Below, piece by piece: positions 18,450 to 27,191 of a stretch of 64,000 nt of DNA. Under the pieces are notes generated by a model, which saw nothing but the letters and a program-made list of their open reading frames with translations, ran no database searches and was not told the DNA's origin. The DNA comes from Streptomyces sp. GESEQ-35 (lineage in GTDB: Bacteria; Actinomycetota; Actinomycetes; Streptomycetales; Streptomycetaceae), in assembly GCF_017948485.1 (NCBI RefSeq), contig NZ_JAFFSX010000001.1, positions 372,001-436,000 of the forward strand. The letters are read 5' to 3'. The stretch's first letter is position 1. Every line of letters starts with the position of its first letter. Made by a program: the position numbers and the translations under genes.

Positions 18450-18477
18450 GCATACAGTTTGTATACAGACGCTACCA
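18450..18477. promoter_or_regulatory. Predicted autoregulatory GntR operator
   Basis: GCATAC, four bases, TGTATACA at 18460-18467, the same left arm, core and spacing as 15066-15083. The right outer arm is not conserved. It lies just upstream of the GTG start of the GntR gene. Confidence 0.65.
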
Positions 18478-18608
18478 CGCGCTTTCCCTCGGAGGGCCGG
18501 GTCGCGAACGTGGTGGGGGGGACTCTCGGGCCCAGAGGGGGCCTGCAACGGGGCCCAGGACGGGAAGGACCAGGAGTTACGGCCCCCTTGGGGGCAGGGA
18601 GGCGGGCG

Positions 18609-19187
18609 ATGAGTGACAACTACCTGACGGTGAGTCCGACTGATCCGTACTGGCGGCCGGGTAAGGATGCGGCGGATCGTGCTGTGGCCCTGCTGTCCGG
18701 GATGCTTCCCGACGACGACGCCCGCCGTGGCCTGGAGGCCAAGTGGCACGACAGCGTCGAGATGGTGCTCTGCGGCGCCAACCTGGAGAAGATCTCCTGC
18801 CCGCGCTGCGGTGCGGAGTGCTCACCCGGCTGGTGGGGAGAGGCCGTCTCGGAACGCTGCAACGAAGGGTTTTCGACGCTCATGGTGACGGTTCTCTGCT
18901 GCGCCGCGGCCCGCACCCGCGAGGACACACCGGCGCGTCTGCCCCTGCCCGACGACACCGCTTACGTCATCTACACCTCCTGCTCTGCCGGCTCCCCCAA
19001 GGGGTGCATGGTCGGCCACTCCCAGGTGCCGGCTCTGATGGACGCGGCGGTTCCGCTGCTCGGCACCGGCCCGCGGGACGTGTGGACGCTGTTCCACTCG
19101 CTGAGCTTCGACTTCAGTGTCCGGGAGCTGTGGGGGTCATTGCTGTACGGCGGCCAACGTGCCGTTAACGAGCGGCGAACCAGGTGA
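18609..19187 (+). CDS. Chimeric reading frame: actinobacterial hypothetical protein fused to an NRPS adenylation-domain fragment
   Basis: Residues 1 to about 100 (MSDNYLTVSPTDPYWRPGKD..., with SCPRCGAEC and GWW) resemble a small Streptomyces hypothetical protein. From about residue 116 the sequence becomes an adenylation-domain piece: YVIYTSCSAGSPKG is a degenerate A3 core motif (normally YTSGSTGxPKG) and VWTLFHSLSFDFSVRELWGSLLYGG is the A4-A5 region. The rest of the adenylation domain is missing. The frame ends soon after at a probable transposon edge. An enzymatic role is very unlikely; the chimera most likely formed by deletion or recombination. The ATG is preceded by GGGAGGCGGGCG. Confidence 0.6.
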   Translation: MSDNYLTVSPTDPYWRPGKDAADRAVALLSGMLPDDDARRGLEAKWHDSVEMVLCGANLEKISCPRCGAECSPGWWGEAVSERCNEGFSTLMVTVLCCAAARTREDTPARLPLPDDTAYVIYTSCSAGSPKGCMVGHSQVPALMDAAVPLLGTGPRDVWTLFHSLSFDFSVRELWGSLLYGGQRAVNERRTR

Positions 19188-19238
19188 CAAGTAACACACC
19201 AGTAGCTTTCGGATCGAAGGCACCTCGTATGCGCATGT

Positions 19239-19272
19239 CAGAGGACCCCGGCCACGGCCGGGGTCCTCTGAG
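19239..19272. terminator. Strong bidirectional hairpin
   Basis: Two perfectly complementary 16-base arms, TCAGAGGACCCCGGCC and its complement, separated by two bases. It lies just downstream of the Tn3 transposase remnant and of the chimeric gene, so it can stop transcription from either side. Confidence 0.75.
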
Positions 19273-19286
19273 GTTCTGGGGTCGGG

Positions 19287-19590
19287 CTACGCGGCGGCCG
19301 GCTCGGGGTCCGGCTCCTGCGATACGGGCTGGGCGAGCTGAAGACGGCGGCCCATGTTCAGCCGTACTTCTCCGTAGGGCTGGATGTGCATCCAGAACAG
19401 CGGGGTCAGGGCGCGTTTGTCCTCGTCGGTGAGGAGGTTTGCCCACTCCGGATCGGCGAGCGTGTCTTAGGTCATCAAGGTGTTCACGAAGACGAGCGCC
19501 TCCTGGATCTCGTGCTGGAGGTCGCGGTCGCGCACGTAGCGGGAGACGAAGATGGTCTTCTGCGCGCGGCCGACTTCGAGCATCGCCCCC
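19287..19590 (-). pseudogene. C-terminal remnant of a Tn3-family transposase
   Basis: The minus strand reads GAMLEVGRAQKTIFVSRYVR, DLQHEIQEALVFVNTLMT, a stop, then DTLADPEWANLLTDEDKRAL and TPLFWMHIQPYGEVRLNMGR to a stop at 19287-19289. This is the C-terminus of a Tn3-type transposase (LHxEIxEAL...LTxEDxRALTPLFWxHxxPYGxxRLDM pattern). An in-frame TAA interrupts it and everything upstream is missing. It explains why the adenylation fragment in front of it is cut off. Confidence 0.75.
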
Positions 19591-19756
19591 CACCCGCGAC
19601 CGGAACGCCAAGACGGCCGCTGCTGCCCCGACCAACGAGCCGCCAGACCCTCCAGGCACGGGAATAAGCCAGCAGGATCGTCACCGGCAGCAAACGGCGG
19701 TGATCAGTCCTTGGATGGTGATCTTCCTGGGCTGGGCGGCTCGTACACTGACGAAA

Positions 19757-20593
19757 ATGGAGGACCACACGGCCACCGGGATCGGTGCATGTCCGGCACC
19801 CGTCTTGCGGGAGTACGTCGACTCGTATGTCGGCTTCGACCTCCGCGGGTTCCCGACGGGGGTGCACTGCGGCCCGCCGAGCCGCGCGCTCACTGCGGTG
19901 ATCAGCCTGTCAGATCCTTTGGAGGTGGCGGCGGGCGTTGACGACGGGTCACCGGTCACCCGATTCGGCAGCGTGGCCGGCGGTCTGATGTGCCGGTCCG
20001 TCGCGATTCACCACGACGGACGCCAGCAAGGTGTTCAGGTATCGCTGACACCGCTCGGGGCCCGGGCCATCTACGGCATGCCCGCCGCCGAACTCGCCCA
20101 CCGACTGGTCCCACTTGACGATCTTCTCGGAGCGCTTGCCGTCGAATTGGTCGACCGGCTCCGATTGGCGACAACATGGGCGGCGCGGTTCACCGCGCTG
20201 GACGAATTGCTCCTCCGAGCTGTCGGCCGTGGCGCCTGCGGCGACCATGTGCGCTGGGCGCGCCCCGAGGTAGCCGAGGCGTGGCGCCGCCTCGTCGCCG
20301 CGCGGGGTTGCGTCCAGGTTGGTGCGGTCGCCGCGGAACTCGGCTGGAGCCGTCGGTACCTCACCGAGCGATTCCGCGGTGAGGTGGGCCTGTCGCCGAA
20401 GACCTTCGCCCGAGTCTTGCGCTTCGAGCACGCGCACGAACTGGCGGCGGCGCAGGACCCGCTCCCGTGGGGCGATGTGGCAACCGTCTCCGGCTACGCC
20501 GACCAGGCCCATCTCGTTCGGGACTGGCGCGAGTTCACCGGCCGATCGCCGACGGCCTGGCGTCGCAGCGAAGTCCTCCTCGGAGCCGGGTAG
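19757..20593 (+). CDS. AraC-family transcriptional regulator
   Basis: A 278-residue protein with the AraC DNA-binding domain at the C-terminus: VAAELGWSRRYLTERFRGEVGLSPKTFARVLRF followed by WGDVATVSGYADQAHLVRDWREFTGRSPTAWRR, given as overlapping motif names. The N-terminal half resembles the DUF6597-like ligand part of similar Streptomyces regulators. The ATG at 19757 follows TACACT by seven bases, which would suit a leaderless transcript. It is followed by a cupin and an SGNH hydrolase gene and probably controls them. Confidence 0.88.
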   Translation: MEDHTATGIGACPAPVLREYVDSYVGFDLRGFPTGVHCGPPSRALTAVISLSDPLEVAAGVDDGSPVTRFGSVAGGLMCRSVAIHHDGRQQGVQVSLTPLGARAIYGMPAAELAHRLVPLDDLLGALAVELVDRLRLATTWAARFTALDELLLRAVGRGACGDHVRWARPEVAEAWRRLVAARGCVQVGAVAAELGWSRRYLTERFRGEVGLSPKTFARVLRFEHAHELAAAQDPLPWGDVATVSGYADQAHLVRDWREFTGRSPTAWRRSEVLLGAG

Positions 20594-20675
20594 CCGCCAA
20601 CCGTCTGCCCGTCGCGTCGGCTTCTCTTCCCTTTTCTTCAAGACTGCCCGATCGCTGGCGTGGACGATCGTCGGC

Positions 20676-21146
20676 ATGAGACTCGTCAACCACGAACGCA
20701 ATGCCATGGACCTGCGGACCACCCCCGTGCACCTCGGACTGGGATCGAGAGCGAAACCCGTCGAGGGCTTCACCTGGGACCCGGCGGTGCTCCAGGCCTA
20801 CAGCGCCGCGGTCGCGGCAGACGGCGCCGAGGGCCGGATGGTGATGATCTTCGACGGCGACGGGCTCGGCGACCATTGGGAGAGCCACCCTGCAGGCGAC
20901 GAACTGGTCGTTTGCCTCACCGGGTCCGTGACGGTCACCCGCGACTTGGACGGGCTGCCCGACCGCGTTCTGCTCGGGCCGGGCGAGGCCACCATCAACC
21001 CGGCCGGGGTATGGCACGTGGTCGACATGGAGGGGCCGACGTCCATCCTGGCCATCACTGCGACCCTCGGCACCGACCACCGTCCTCGGACCGACACCCG
21101 CCCGACCGAACGCGTCGGCACGCCCAGCCCGGAGGAAGCGCCGTGA
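20676..21146 (+). CDS. Cupin-domain protein
   Basis: A 156-residue cupin: GDHWESHPAGDELVVCLTGSV is motif 1 and GPGEATINPAGVWHVVD motif 2. The start is uncertain: ATG at 20676 or ATG at 20706 (MDLRTTPVHLG), neither with a clear ribosome site. The stop overlaps the GTG of the SGNH hydrolase gene, indicating coupling. The function is unknown; the gene follows an AraC regulator and may be its target. Confidence 0.8.
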   Translation: MRLVNHERNAMDLRTTPVHLGLGSRAKPVEGFTWDPAVLQAYSAAVAADGAEGRMVMIFDGDGLGDHWESHPAGDELVVCLTGSVTVTRDLDGLPDRVLLGPGEATINPAGVWHVVDMEGPTSILAITATLGTDHRPRTDTRPTERVGTPSPEEAP

Positions 21147-21862
21147 GGACACGCATCGCGTGCCTCGGCGACAGCCTCACCCGCGCGCAGTTCAGCGTCG
21201 ACTACCTGGATCTTCTCGGACGACGCCGCCCTCCCGGTGACGTGCAGCTTGCCCGTTTCGGCGCCAACGGCGACTTCGCCTACAACCTCTTGCAGCGCCT
21301 CGATGCTGTCGTCACGAACCCACCCGATGTGATCACCCTGTTGATCGGGACCAACGACGCCCGAGCGAGCCTTGCCGGCTACCCCGTCGAGCAGGCCATG
21401 AAGCGCAAACAGCTCCCCGAGCGCCCGTCGGCAGGCTGGTTCCAACAGTGCCTGGGAGCCGTCGTCGCACGGCTGCGAGCGGAGACCGACGCGACGATCG
21501 GTCTGCTGTCGCTACCGGTACTCGGCCAACAACTCGACGGAGCAGCGGCACAGGCATCGCAGGCGTACAGCAGGATGATCGCCGAGGCCGCTGCCACCAA
21601 CGAGGTGGCCTACCTTCCGCTCCACGAACGCCAGATCGAGGAACTGCGCCAGGCGGACCCGCCGCCGATTTCATACCGGGAGGTGACGCCCGCAGGGGCC
21701 GTCGGCGTCCTCGTCCAGCACGCAGTGCTGCGCCGCAGCCTCGACACGATCTCGCGGCGGCGAGGTCTCGTGCTCACGACCGACCACATCCACCAGAACA
21801 GCCGCGGCGCCACCCTTATCGCTGAGGTCATCGACGCCGGTCTGCTGACCCAGAGCGCGTAG
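21143..21862 (+). CDS. SGNH/GDSL-type hydrolase
   Basis: A 239-residue SGNH-fold esterase/lipase-like protein: block I is CLGDSLTRAQ with the nucleophile Ser at residue 11, block III is LLIGTNDARAS and block V is TTDHIHQNSRG with the Asp-His pair. There is no signal peptide, so it probably acts in the cytosol on an acyl ester or a small acetylated compound. GGAGG lies seven bases before the GTG, which overlaps the cupin stop (GTGA). Confidence 0.87.
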   Translation: MRTRIACLGDSLTRAQFSVDYLDLLGRRRPPGDVQLARFGANGDFAYNLLQRLDAVVTNPPDVITLLIGTNDARASLAGYPVEQAMKRKQLPERPSAGWFQQCLGAVVARLRAETDATIGLLSLPVLGQQLDGAAAQASQAYSRMIAEAAATNEVAYLPLHERQIEELRQADPPPISYREVTPAGAVGVLVQHAVLRRSLDTISRRRGLVLTTDHIHQNSRGATLIAEVIDAGLLTQSA

Positions 21863-21883
21863 CTGGTTCCGGCGCCCGGCCAG

Positions 21884-21918
21884 TCGGATGCCATCTACCG
21901 CGCGGAGGTGGCATCCGA
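21884..21918. terminator. Hairpin downstream of the SGNH hydrolase gene
   Basis: Ten-base perfect arms (TCGGATGCCA and its complement) around a 15-base loop, 22 bases after the stop. It is a likely terminator for the AraC/cupin/SGNH unit. Confidence 0.6.
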
Positions 21919-22324
21919 TCCAGGCGGTCAACGCCTACGCCATCCGGCTCGTCTGGCTGCGTGACCACCGCTAGGGCACCTGGGTCACGGTCCCGTGGCG
22001 GCTGCTGTCGTCGACCGCGACCCCATTCGGCGAGCCGGTGGCTCTGCCGATGACGAGGAGCAGCGTTTCTCGGGCAGTTCGGGAGGCACTGCCCGTGCTG
22101 GATGTCGATGGCTTCGGGCAGCAGCTCGGTGCCGATCGGTAAGACGCCGTGTGCCGCTCGTCCGAGGCCCGGGACAAAAGCGCTGGCTACGGGCGAAGGG
22201 TGCGGCCCCCGTCCCGCCGTTGCCGAGCACCGGCAGGCACCTTCCGTTCTGGCCCTGTTCTCGTATAACTACGGCCAGGTGGCGTGTACCACTGCGTAAC
22301 GCTCAGGGCTGAGGTGAGAGATGC

Positions 22325-22349
22325 CGCAGTAAATGCCGGATTTACTGCG
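22325..22349. promoter_or_regulatory. Perfect dyad in front of an integrase remnant
   Basis: CGCAGTAAAT, five bases, ATTTACTGCG. AT-rich arms in high-GC surroundings and perfect symmetry suggest a protein-binding site or recombination core rather than a terminator. The rest of 21919-22324 holds no gene I can support; a short frame ending IQAVNAYAIRLVWLRDHR near 21974 could be another remnant. Confidence 0.6.
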
Positions 22350-22373
22350 ACAGTGCCGGAAGGGCGGGACGGC

Positions 22374-22572
22374 GTGACGATCGAACCGGTGACCGAACTC
22401 GGGAGCGGGGACGCACTTCGGTTGCCGCGCGCTCGGGTCGTACCTCTGTCTGCCCCGCGCGCGTCTTACGACACGGCGGTCGAGCGGTACCTCACCGGCG
22501 CGGGTATCGCGAAGTCCTCCACGCGGATCTACCGGATCTCCCTCACGACGTGGGGATGGATACTCGCCGGCG
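22374..22572 (+). pseudogene. Truncated site-specific integrase / tyrosine recombinase N-terminus
   Basis: Starting at a GTG after AGGGCGGGAC, the frame encodes VTIEPVTELGSGDALRLPR and then ASYDTAVERYLTGAGIAKSS and TRIYRISLTTWGW, resembling the N-terminal core-binding domain of a tyrosine recombinase. After ILAG at about 22572 the resemblance ends and no catalytic domain follows, so the gene is truncated immediately in front of the sulfur-scavenging region. It may mark a deletion or insertion boundary. Confidence 0.6.
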
Positions 22573-22597
22573 TAAGGGCGCCGGCACGCGGTGTCGA

Positions 22598-23596
22598 TCA
22601 CCAGGCGCTCAGGCCGAGATGGTCACGGAGGGTGACGCCGGTGTAGGCGGTGCGGAAGAGTCCGCGCTGGCGCAGCTGCGGTAGGAGGTTGTGGACCAGC
22701 ACGGGCAGATCGGCGCGGGCCGAGGCCGGAAGGAGATGGAAGCCGTCGACACCGGTGGCCGCGTGCCAGTCGGCGAGCAGTCCGGCGAGTTCTGCGGCGG
22801 CGCCGGTGAAGCGCAGTTCGGCGGGCGGGAATGGGAGGCCCCCGGGACCGGTGCCGTTCCTCAAATCGACGGCGACGCGTACCAGCACCCGCAGCGCGTC
22901 CGGGTCGCGTCCGGCCTCAGCCACCCGGCTGAGCAGCGCCGCGCGGGCGAGCCGGGCAACGGTCGGCTGCTCGGCGTCGAGCAGGACGACATCGGCGTGA
23001 CTCGCGGCCAGTTCCCACTGCCCGTCCGAGTCATGCACGTCGAGGGCGACGACGAGGGGCGGCCGCCCCTGCGGTGAGCGGGTGACGATGGACGGGCCGC
23101 GGACGGACTGCTGCGGGCCCTCGAAATCGATGTGGTGCGGCCGCTCGCGGTCGATGAAACGGCCGGTAGTGGCGTCCTGTATCTCCGCGTCGTCACCCCA
23201 GCTGTCCCACAGCGGGGCGGCGACTTCTGTCGTGTCGGCCGCCTCGGCCTCGGTGCTGGAGACGTCGACCAGCCGGCCGGTCCGGCCCTCGCTGACGAAG
23301 TCGAGGGTGGCCAGGGCGGTGGAGAGGGGGAAGGGCCCGGTGTGAGGGGTAGGCACCGTCGGAACCAGGCCGATCCTGCTGGTCATGGGCGCAACGCGGG
23401 CGAGTACGGCCACCGCGTCGAGCCGGCCGGCGCTGTCGCCGGGCAGTGGCGAGAGGGGGGCAGCGACGGTGACGAAGTCCAGGGCGCCCTGTTCGGCGAG
23501 GCCGATCAGGTCCGCCCAGTGGGCGGCGGCCAAGGGCGCGGCGGAGGGGTGGCCAGTGCCGGCCAGTTCGACGGAGAGGTGGAGTTTGCGGGGCAT
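22598..23596 (-). CDS. LLM-class flavin-dependent monooxygenase
   Basis: A 332-residue luciferase-like protein. It begins MPRKLHLSVELAGTGHPSA, continues with the barrel strands (LDFVTVAAPLSPLPGDSAGR, TSRIGLVPTVP) and ends LLPQLRQRGLFRTAYTGVTLRDHLG, the C-terminal signature of the NtaA/SnaA/DszA branch. It is somewhat shorter than typical NtaA-type enzymes (around 440), so some loops are reduced. It is the last gene of a seven-gene minus-strand operon with an ABC transporter and is expected to use FMNH2 to oxidise an organosulfur compound. Confidence 0.85.
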   Translation of the reverse strand: MPRKLHLSVELAGTGHPSAAPLAAAHWADLIGLAEQGALDFVTVAAPLSPLPGDSAGRLDAVAVLARVAPMTSRIGLVPTVPTPHTGPFPLSTALATLDFVSEGRTGRLVDVSSTEAEAADTTEVAAPLWDSWGDDAEIQDATTGRFIDRERPHHIDFEGPQQSVRGPSIVTRSPQGRPPLVVALDVHDSDGQWELAASHADVVLLDAEQPTVARLARAALLSRVAEAGRDPDALRVLVRVAVDLRNGTGPGGLPFPPAELRFTGAAAELAGLLADWHAATGVDGFHLLPASARADLPVLVHNLLPQLRQRGLFRTAYTGVTLRDHLGLSAW

Positions 23597-23642
23597 GGCC
23601 TCGTGTCCTGTACGACGTCAATGTACGACGTGTCCGGTACGG

Positions 23643-24630
23643 CTACTTGTTGGTCTTGGGCAGCCCGGGCGGGTTGATCTCCGACTTGGTCACGGCCTCG
23701 TCGGGCAGGCCCCAGCGCTGAAGCACCTTCGCGTACGTCCCGTTCTCAATGACATGGTTGAGGGCGTCGGCGAGCGGCTTGGCCAGGCCGCTGTCCTTCT
23801 TGGTGGTGGCCGCGATGAGGCCCTGGAGGGTGGCGCCGGCGCCGGAGTAGGTGCCGACGACCTCGGTCTTGCCGTTCGTGGCCGCGTGGTAGGCGGCGGT
23901 CGGGTTGGGGCCGAGGTAGAGGTCGATCCGCTTGGACTGGAGCGCGAGGTAGGTGTCGCTGTCGTTCTGGTAGTACTTGATGTCCACCGGCTTCCGGCCG
24001 GCCTTCTCGTTCTCCCTGCTCCGCTCGATCAGCAGCTTCTCCTGGTTGGTGCCGCTGCCCACGGCGACCGTCTTGCCCGCCACGTCCTCAGGCCCGCTGA
24101 CCTTCAGTCCGCTGCCCTTCTTCGCCTCGAAGCCCAGGTTGTCCTCGCGGTAGGTCGCGAAGTCGTACTTCTCCTTGCGCTCTTCGGTGACGGTGATGTT
24201 GCTGAAGCCGGCGTCGTACTTGGCGCTGTCGAGGCCGACGAAGATGTTCTCCCAGGACACCGTGTTGATGTCCGGCTTCAGACCGAGAACGTCGGCGACC
24301 AGGTGAGCCAGGTCGGGCTCGACGCCGATGACGGTCTTGTTGTCCGTGGCGTAGAAGGTCAGCGGCGCGGCGGAGCCGGACGAGGCGACGAGTTCCAGGG
24401 TGCCTCTCTTGCGGATCTCCTCCGGGACCTCGGCGGCTATGGAATCGACCTTGTCGGTGGTGATGCGGTCCTGGTCGGGGCTGAGGTTGATCTTCGTCTT
24501 GGCGCCCGACGTCGCCGCGACCTCGGTCGTGCCGCCGTCGGTGGGGTTGCCGCAGGCGGCGAGGGCGAGGGCGGTGGTGAGTCCGAGCGGCGGCTGCGGC
24601 GGTGCGGCGGCGGGCGAGGGTGGTGGACAC
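23643..24630 (-). pseudogene. Amino-acid-type ABC substrate-binding lipoprotein with a frameshift in the signal peptide
   Basis: The body reads as an SBP_bac_3 protein (EIRKRGTLELVASSGSAAPL, GVEPDLAHLVADVLGLKPDI, FVGLDSAKYDAGFSNITVTE) with a lipobox LAAC near the start. The ribosome site AAGGAGAACGACC and GTG at 24628-24630 begin MSTTLARRRTAAAAA in another frame. Removing one base near 24583 would join the two as AAAALGLTTALALAACGNP, a normal lipoprotein signal. There is no in-frame ATG or GTG for the body until 24260. The gene is therefore either inactivated or carries a sequencing error. It follows the ATPase gene by 54 bases. Confidence 0.78.
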
Positions 24631-24684
24631 GGTCGTTCTCCTTGCGTGGGCGTGCGAAACAGAGGCAGGGGTGAGGGTGGCCGG

Positions 24685-25449
24685 TCAGAGGACCTTGGAG
24701 AGGAAGGCGCGGGTGCGCTCCTGGTGCGGGTTGTCCAGGACGGCCGCGGGCGGCCCCTGCTCCACGACGACTCCGCCGTCCATGAACACCACGGTGTCGG
24801 CGACCTCGCGGGCGAAGCCGACCTCGTGGGTCACGACGATCATGGTGGTTCCGGTCCGGGCCAGATCCTTGATGACGTCGAGGACCTCACCGACCAGTTC
24901 CGGGTCGAGCGCCGAGGTGGGCTCGTCGAAGAGCAGCACCTTCGGTTCGAGGGCGAGCGCGCGGGCGATGGCGACACGCTGTTGCTGGCCGCCGGAGAGC
25001 TGTCGCGGATAGGCGTCGGTCTTGTCGGCGAGTCCGACCCGCTCCAGCAGCCGGCGGGCACTGTCCACCGCCTCCCTGCGCGGGCGGCGCAGCGCGGAGA
25101 CCGGCGCCTCGATGAGGTTCTCCAGCACGGTCAGGTGCGGGAAGAGGTTGAAGTTCTGGAAGACGAACCCGACATGGGTGCGCTGCTTCAGAACGTCCTT
25201 CTCCTTCAGCTCGTGCAGCTTGTCCCCGGAACGGCGGTAGCCGATGAGTTCGCCGTCGATGCTGATCCAGCCGCTGTTGACCTTCTCCAGGTGGTTGATG
25301 GTGCGCAGCAGCGTGGACTTCCCGGAGCCGGACGGGCCGAGGATCACGGTGACCTCGCCGGCGCGCACCTTCAGGTCGACACCGCGCAGCACCGGCAGGG
25401 GGCCGAAGCTCTTGTGGACGCCGTGGACGTCGACCATGACGTCGTTCAT
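24685..25449 (-). CDS. Polar amino-acid-type ABC transporter ATP-binding protein
   Basis: A 254-residue ATPase with Walker [11 protein letters not shown]-loop [16 protein letters not shown], signature LSGGQQQR and Walker [13 protein letters not shown]. The [11 protein letters not shown] and TSALDPEL patterns place it with GlnQ/TcyN-type importers for amino acids, including cystine. A GGAG precedes the ATG, which overlaps the permease stop (ATGA). Together with the permease and two binding proteins it should form an importer for an amino acid or sulfur amino acid derivative. Confidence 0.93.
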   Translation of the reverse strand: MNDVMVDVHGVHKSFGPLPVLRGVDLKVRAGEVTVILGPSGSGKSTLLRTINHLEKVNSGWISIDGELIGYRRSGDKLHELKEKDVLKQRTHVGFVFQNFNLFPHLTVLENLIEAPVSALRRPRREAVDSARRLLERVGLADKTDAYPRQLSGGQQQRVAIARALALEPKVLLFDEPTSALDPELVGEVLDVIKDLARTGTTMIVVTHEVGFAREVADTVVFMDGGVVVEQGPPAAVLDNPHQERTRAFLSKVL

Positions 25450-26408
25450 GTCTTCTCCGTCAGTTGTCGGGTGGCCACGAGTCGTTGGGCGGCCACGAAG
25501 CGCCGGACGCGCTGGAGCGGCGTGGGCGGCGCGGTGCGGTTGGCGCCCCGGGCGTAGCGGCGCTCCACGTAGTACTGGGCGACCGACAGCAGGGAGGTCA
25601 GTACGACGTACCAGGCGGTGGCGACCAACAGCAGCGGGATCACCCGGCCGTTGCGGCCGTAGATGACCTGCACCTGGTAGAAGAGCTCGCCGATGGACAT
25701 CACGTAGACCACCGAGGTGCCCTTGAGCAGGCCGATGATCTCGTTGCCGGCCGTGGGCAGGATGGCGCGCATGGCCTGCGGCAGCACGATGCGCCGGATC
25801 TGCCGCAGCCGGGGAATCCCCAGCGCCGCGGCGGCCTCCAGCTGTCCGTGGTCGACGGAGATGACACCGCCGCGCACGATCTCGGCGGCGTAAGCGGCCT
25901 GGTGCAGCGACAGCCCGATGATGGCGGCGCCGATGGTGCCGATCAGGCTGTTGCTGTCTACGGACCAGAACACCGGCCCGAATGGGATGCCGACGCCCAA
26001 CTCCTCGTACAGGGCGCTGAGATTGAACCAGAACACCAACTGGACGATCATCGGGATGGACCGGAAGATCCAGATGTAGGTCCAGGCGACGGTCGAGAGC
26101 ACAGGGCTGCGCGACAGCCTCATGAAGGCGAGCACGGTGCCGAGCAGAAAGCCCAACACAGTTGCGTATGCGGTGAGTTGCAGGGTCACCCACACCGCCT
26201 GGACGATCGTCTCGGAGAAGACGTAGTCGCGGAAGACGTGCCACTCCCAGACGGGGTTCGCCGCCAGGCCATGGGTGAACTGGGCGACCAGCACGATTAC
26301 GGCGATGCCCGCGGCCCAGCGGGCGTGGTGGCGGGCAGGTACGACCTTCAGCTCGGCCGGGTCTTCGACCGGTTTTGTGGTCGGTTCTGTGACGGTGTCG
26401 CTGCTCAT
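25446..26408 (-). CDS. Polar amino-acid-type ABC transporter permease
   Basis: A 320-residue membrane protein of the HisM/GlnP type with an N-terminal cytosolic stretch, several hydrophobic segments and the EAA loop ([23 protein letters not shown]). It is closely related in pattern to the permease at 29462-30382, including [14 protein letters not shown] and [16 protein letters not shown] segments, so the two look like paralogues. It is coupled to the ATPase gene by an ATGA overlap and lies four bases from the upstream binding-protein gene. Confidence 0.92.
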   Translation of the reverse strand: MSSDTVTEPTTKPVEDPAELKVVPARHHARWAAGIAVIVLVAQFTHGLAANPVWEWHVFRDYVFSETIVQAVWVTLQLTAYATVLGFLLGTVLAFMRLSRSPVLSTVAWTYIWIFRSIPMIVQLVFWFNLSALYEELGVGIPFGPVFWSVDSNSLIGTIGAAIIGLSLHQAAYAAEIVRGGVISVDHGQLEAAAALGIPRLRQIRRIVLPQAMRAILPTAGNEIIGLLKGTSVVYVMSIGELFYQVQVIYGRNGRVIPLLLVATAWYVVLTSLLSVAQYYVERRYARGANRTAPPTPLQRVRRFVAAQRLVATRQLTEKT

Positions 26409-26411
26409 GGG

Positions 26412-27191
26412 TCACCTGTGCTCGGGCGGGTTGACCCGCGAGGCGTCGATCGCGGAGGCGGAGGTGCCCCACTTCTTGAGGATCCGGCCGTACGTGCCGT
26501 CCTCGATCAGCTCGTTGACGGCCGCCTGGAACGCTTCGGTGAGCGGGGAGCGCTTCTTGAAGGCGAAGCCGACGTCCAGGCGGTGGAACTCGCCCAGGAA
26601 GGTGGTCTGCGAGGCGGGCTGGGCAGCCTGGTAGCGCAGGCCGTTGATGGTCGACATGATCCCGGTGACCTTCGTGCCGAGCGCGGTGTTGCCCTTCTTC
26701 ACCACGAAGCCCTGGCCGTCGTTGATGTAGGTGACGAAGTCGATGGTCTTCAGGCGTTCGGTGGTGACGCCGAAGTTGCCGGTACCGAAGTCGTACTTGC
26801 CGCTGCCGAGGGCGGGCAGGATCGTCTCGAAGGAGGCGTCCTGGCGCTCCAGTTTGACGCCGAGCACTTTGGCGACCGCGTCGGCGATGTCGATGTCCTG
26901 GCCTGCGGGCGCCTTGTCCGAGCCGTTCGGGTAGTACGCGCCCGGCGGGAACCCGATCGAACTGCCCACCCGTAGGGTGCCCGCCTGACGCACGTCGGCG
27001 GGCAGCAGGGCGGCGACGGCGTCCACCTCCCGTACGGCGGCGATCGGGTCGTCGGTCGGTGCGGGCGAGGCCTGAGCGCCCACTGCCGCCGCGTCGGTGT
27101 CACCGGAGCCGCATGCGGTCAGCGCCAGCAGCGGCAGCAGCGCGAGGGCGGCGGTGCTGCGCAGGCGGCTTCTGAACCCGGGGAGATTCAC
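26412..27191 (-). CDS. Amino-acid-type ABC substrate-binding lipoprotein with an apparent internal deletion
   Basis: A 259-residue lipoprotein: signal with lipobox LLALTACG, then [39 protein letters not shown] and [16 protein letters not shown]. After [12 protein letters not shown] the chain jumps to [15 protein letters not shown], so the segment that normally carries the domain hinge and the start of lobe 2 (about 45 residues in relatives, including the V-G-x-x-x-G-T-T-type ligand loop) is missing in frame. The protein may not fold or bind. The ATG overlaps the GNAT stop (ATGA). Confidence 0.8.
   Translation of the reverse strand: MNLPGFRSRLRSTAALALLPLLALTACGSGDTDAAAVGAQASPAPTDDPIAAVREVDAVAALLPADVRQAGTLRVGSSIGFPPGAYYPNGSDKAPAGQDIDIADAVAKVLGVKLERQDASFETILPALGSGKYDFGTGNFGVTTERLKTIDFVTYINDGQGFVVKKGNTALGTKVTGIMSTINGLRYQAAQPASQTTFLGEFHRLDVGFAFKKRSPLTEAFQAAVNELIEDGTYGRILKKWGTSASAIDASRVNPPEHR

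Noticed and set aside
18954..19165. Nonribosomal peptide biosynthesis gene cluster
   Set aside because: Only a fragment of one adenylation domain with a degenerate core motif is present; no condensation, carrier or thioesterase domain is nearby.
21971..22177. 68-codon minus-strand frame in the 21.9-22.3 kb gap
   Set aside because: No recognisable domain, no start signal, low-complexity Ser-rich content.
22374..22572. Integrated prophage or ICE
   Set aside because: Only an integrase N-terminus remains; there are no phage, relaxase or transfer genes and no tRNA-type attachment site in the window.
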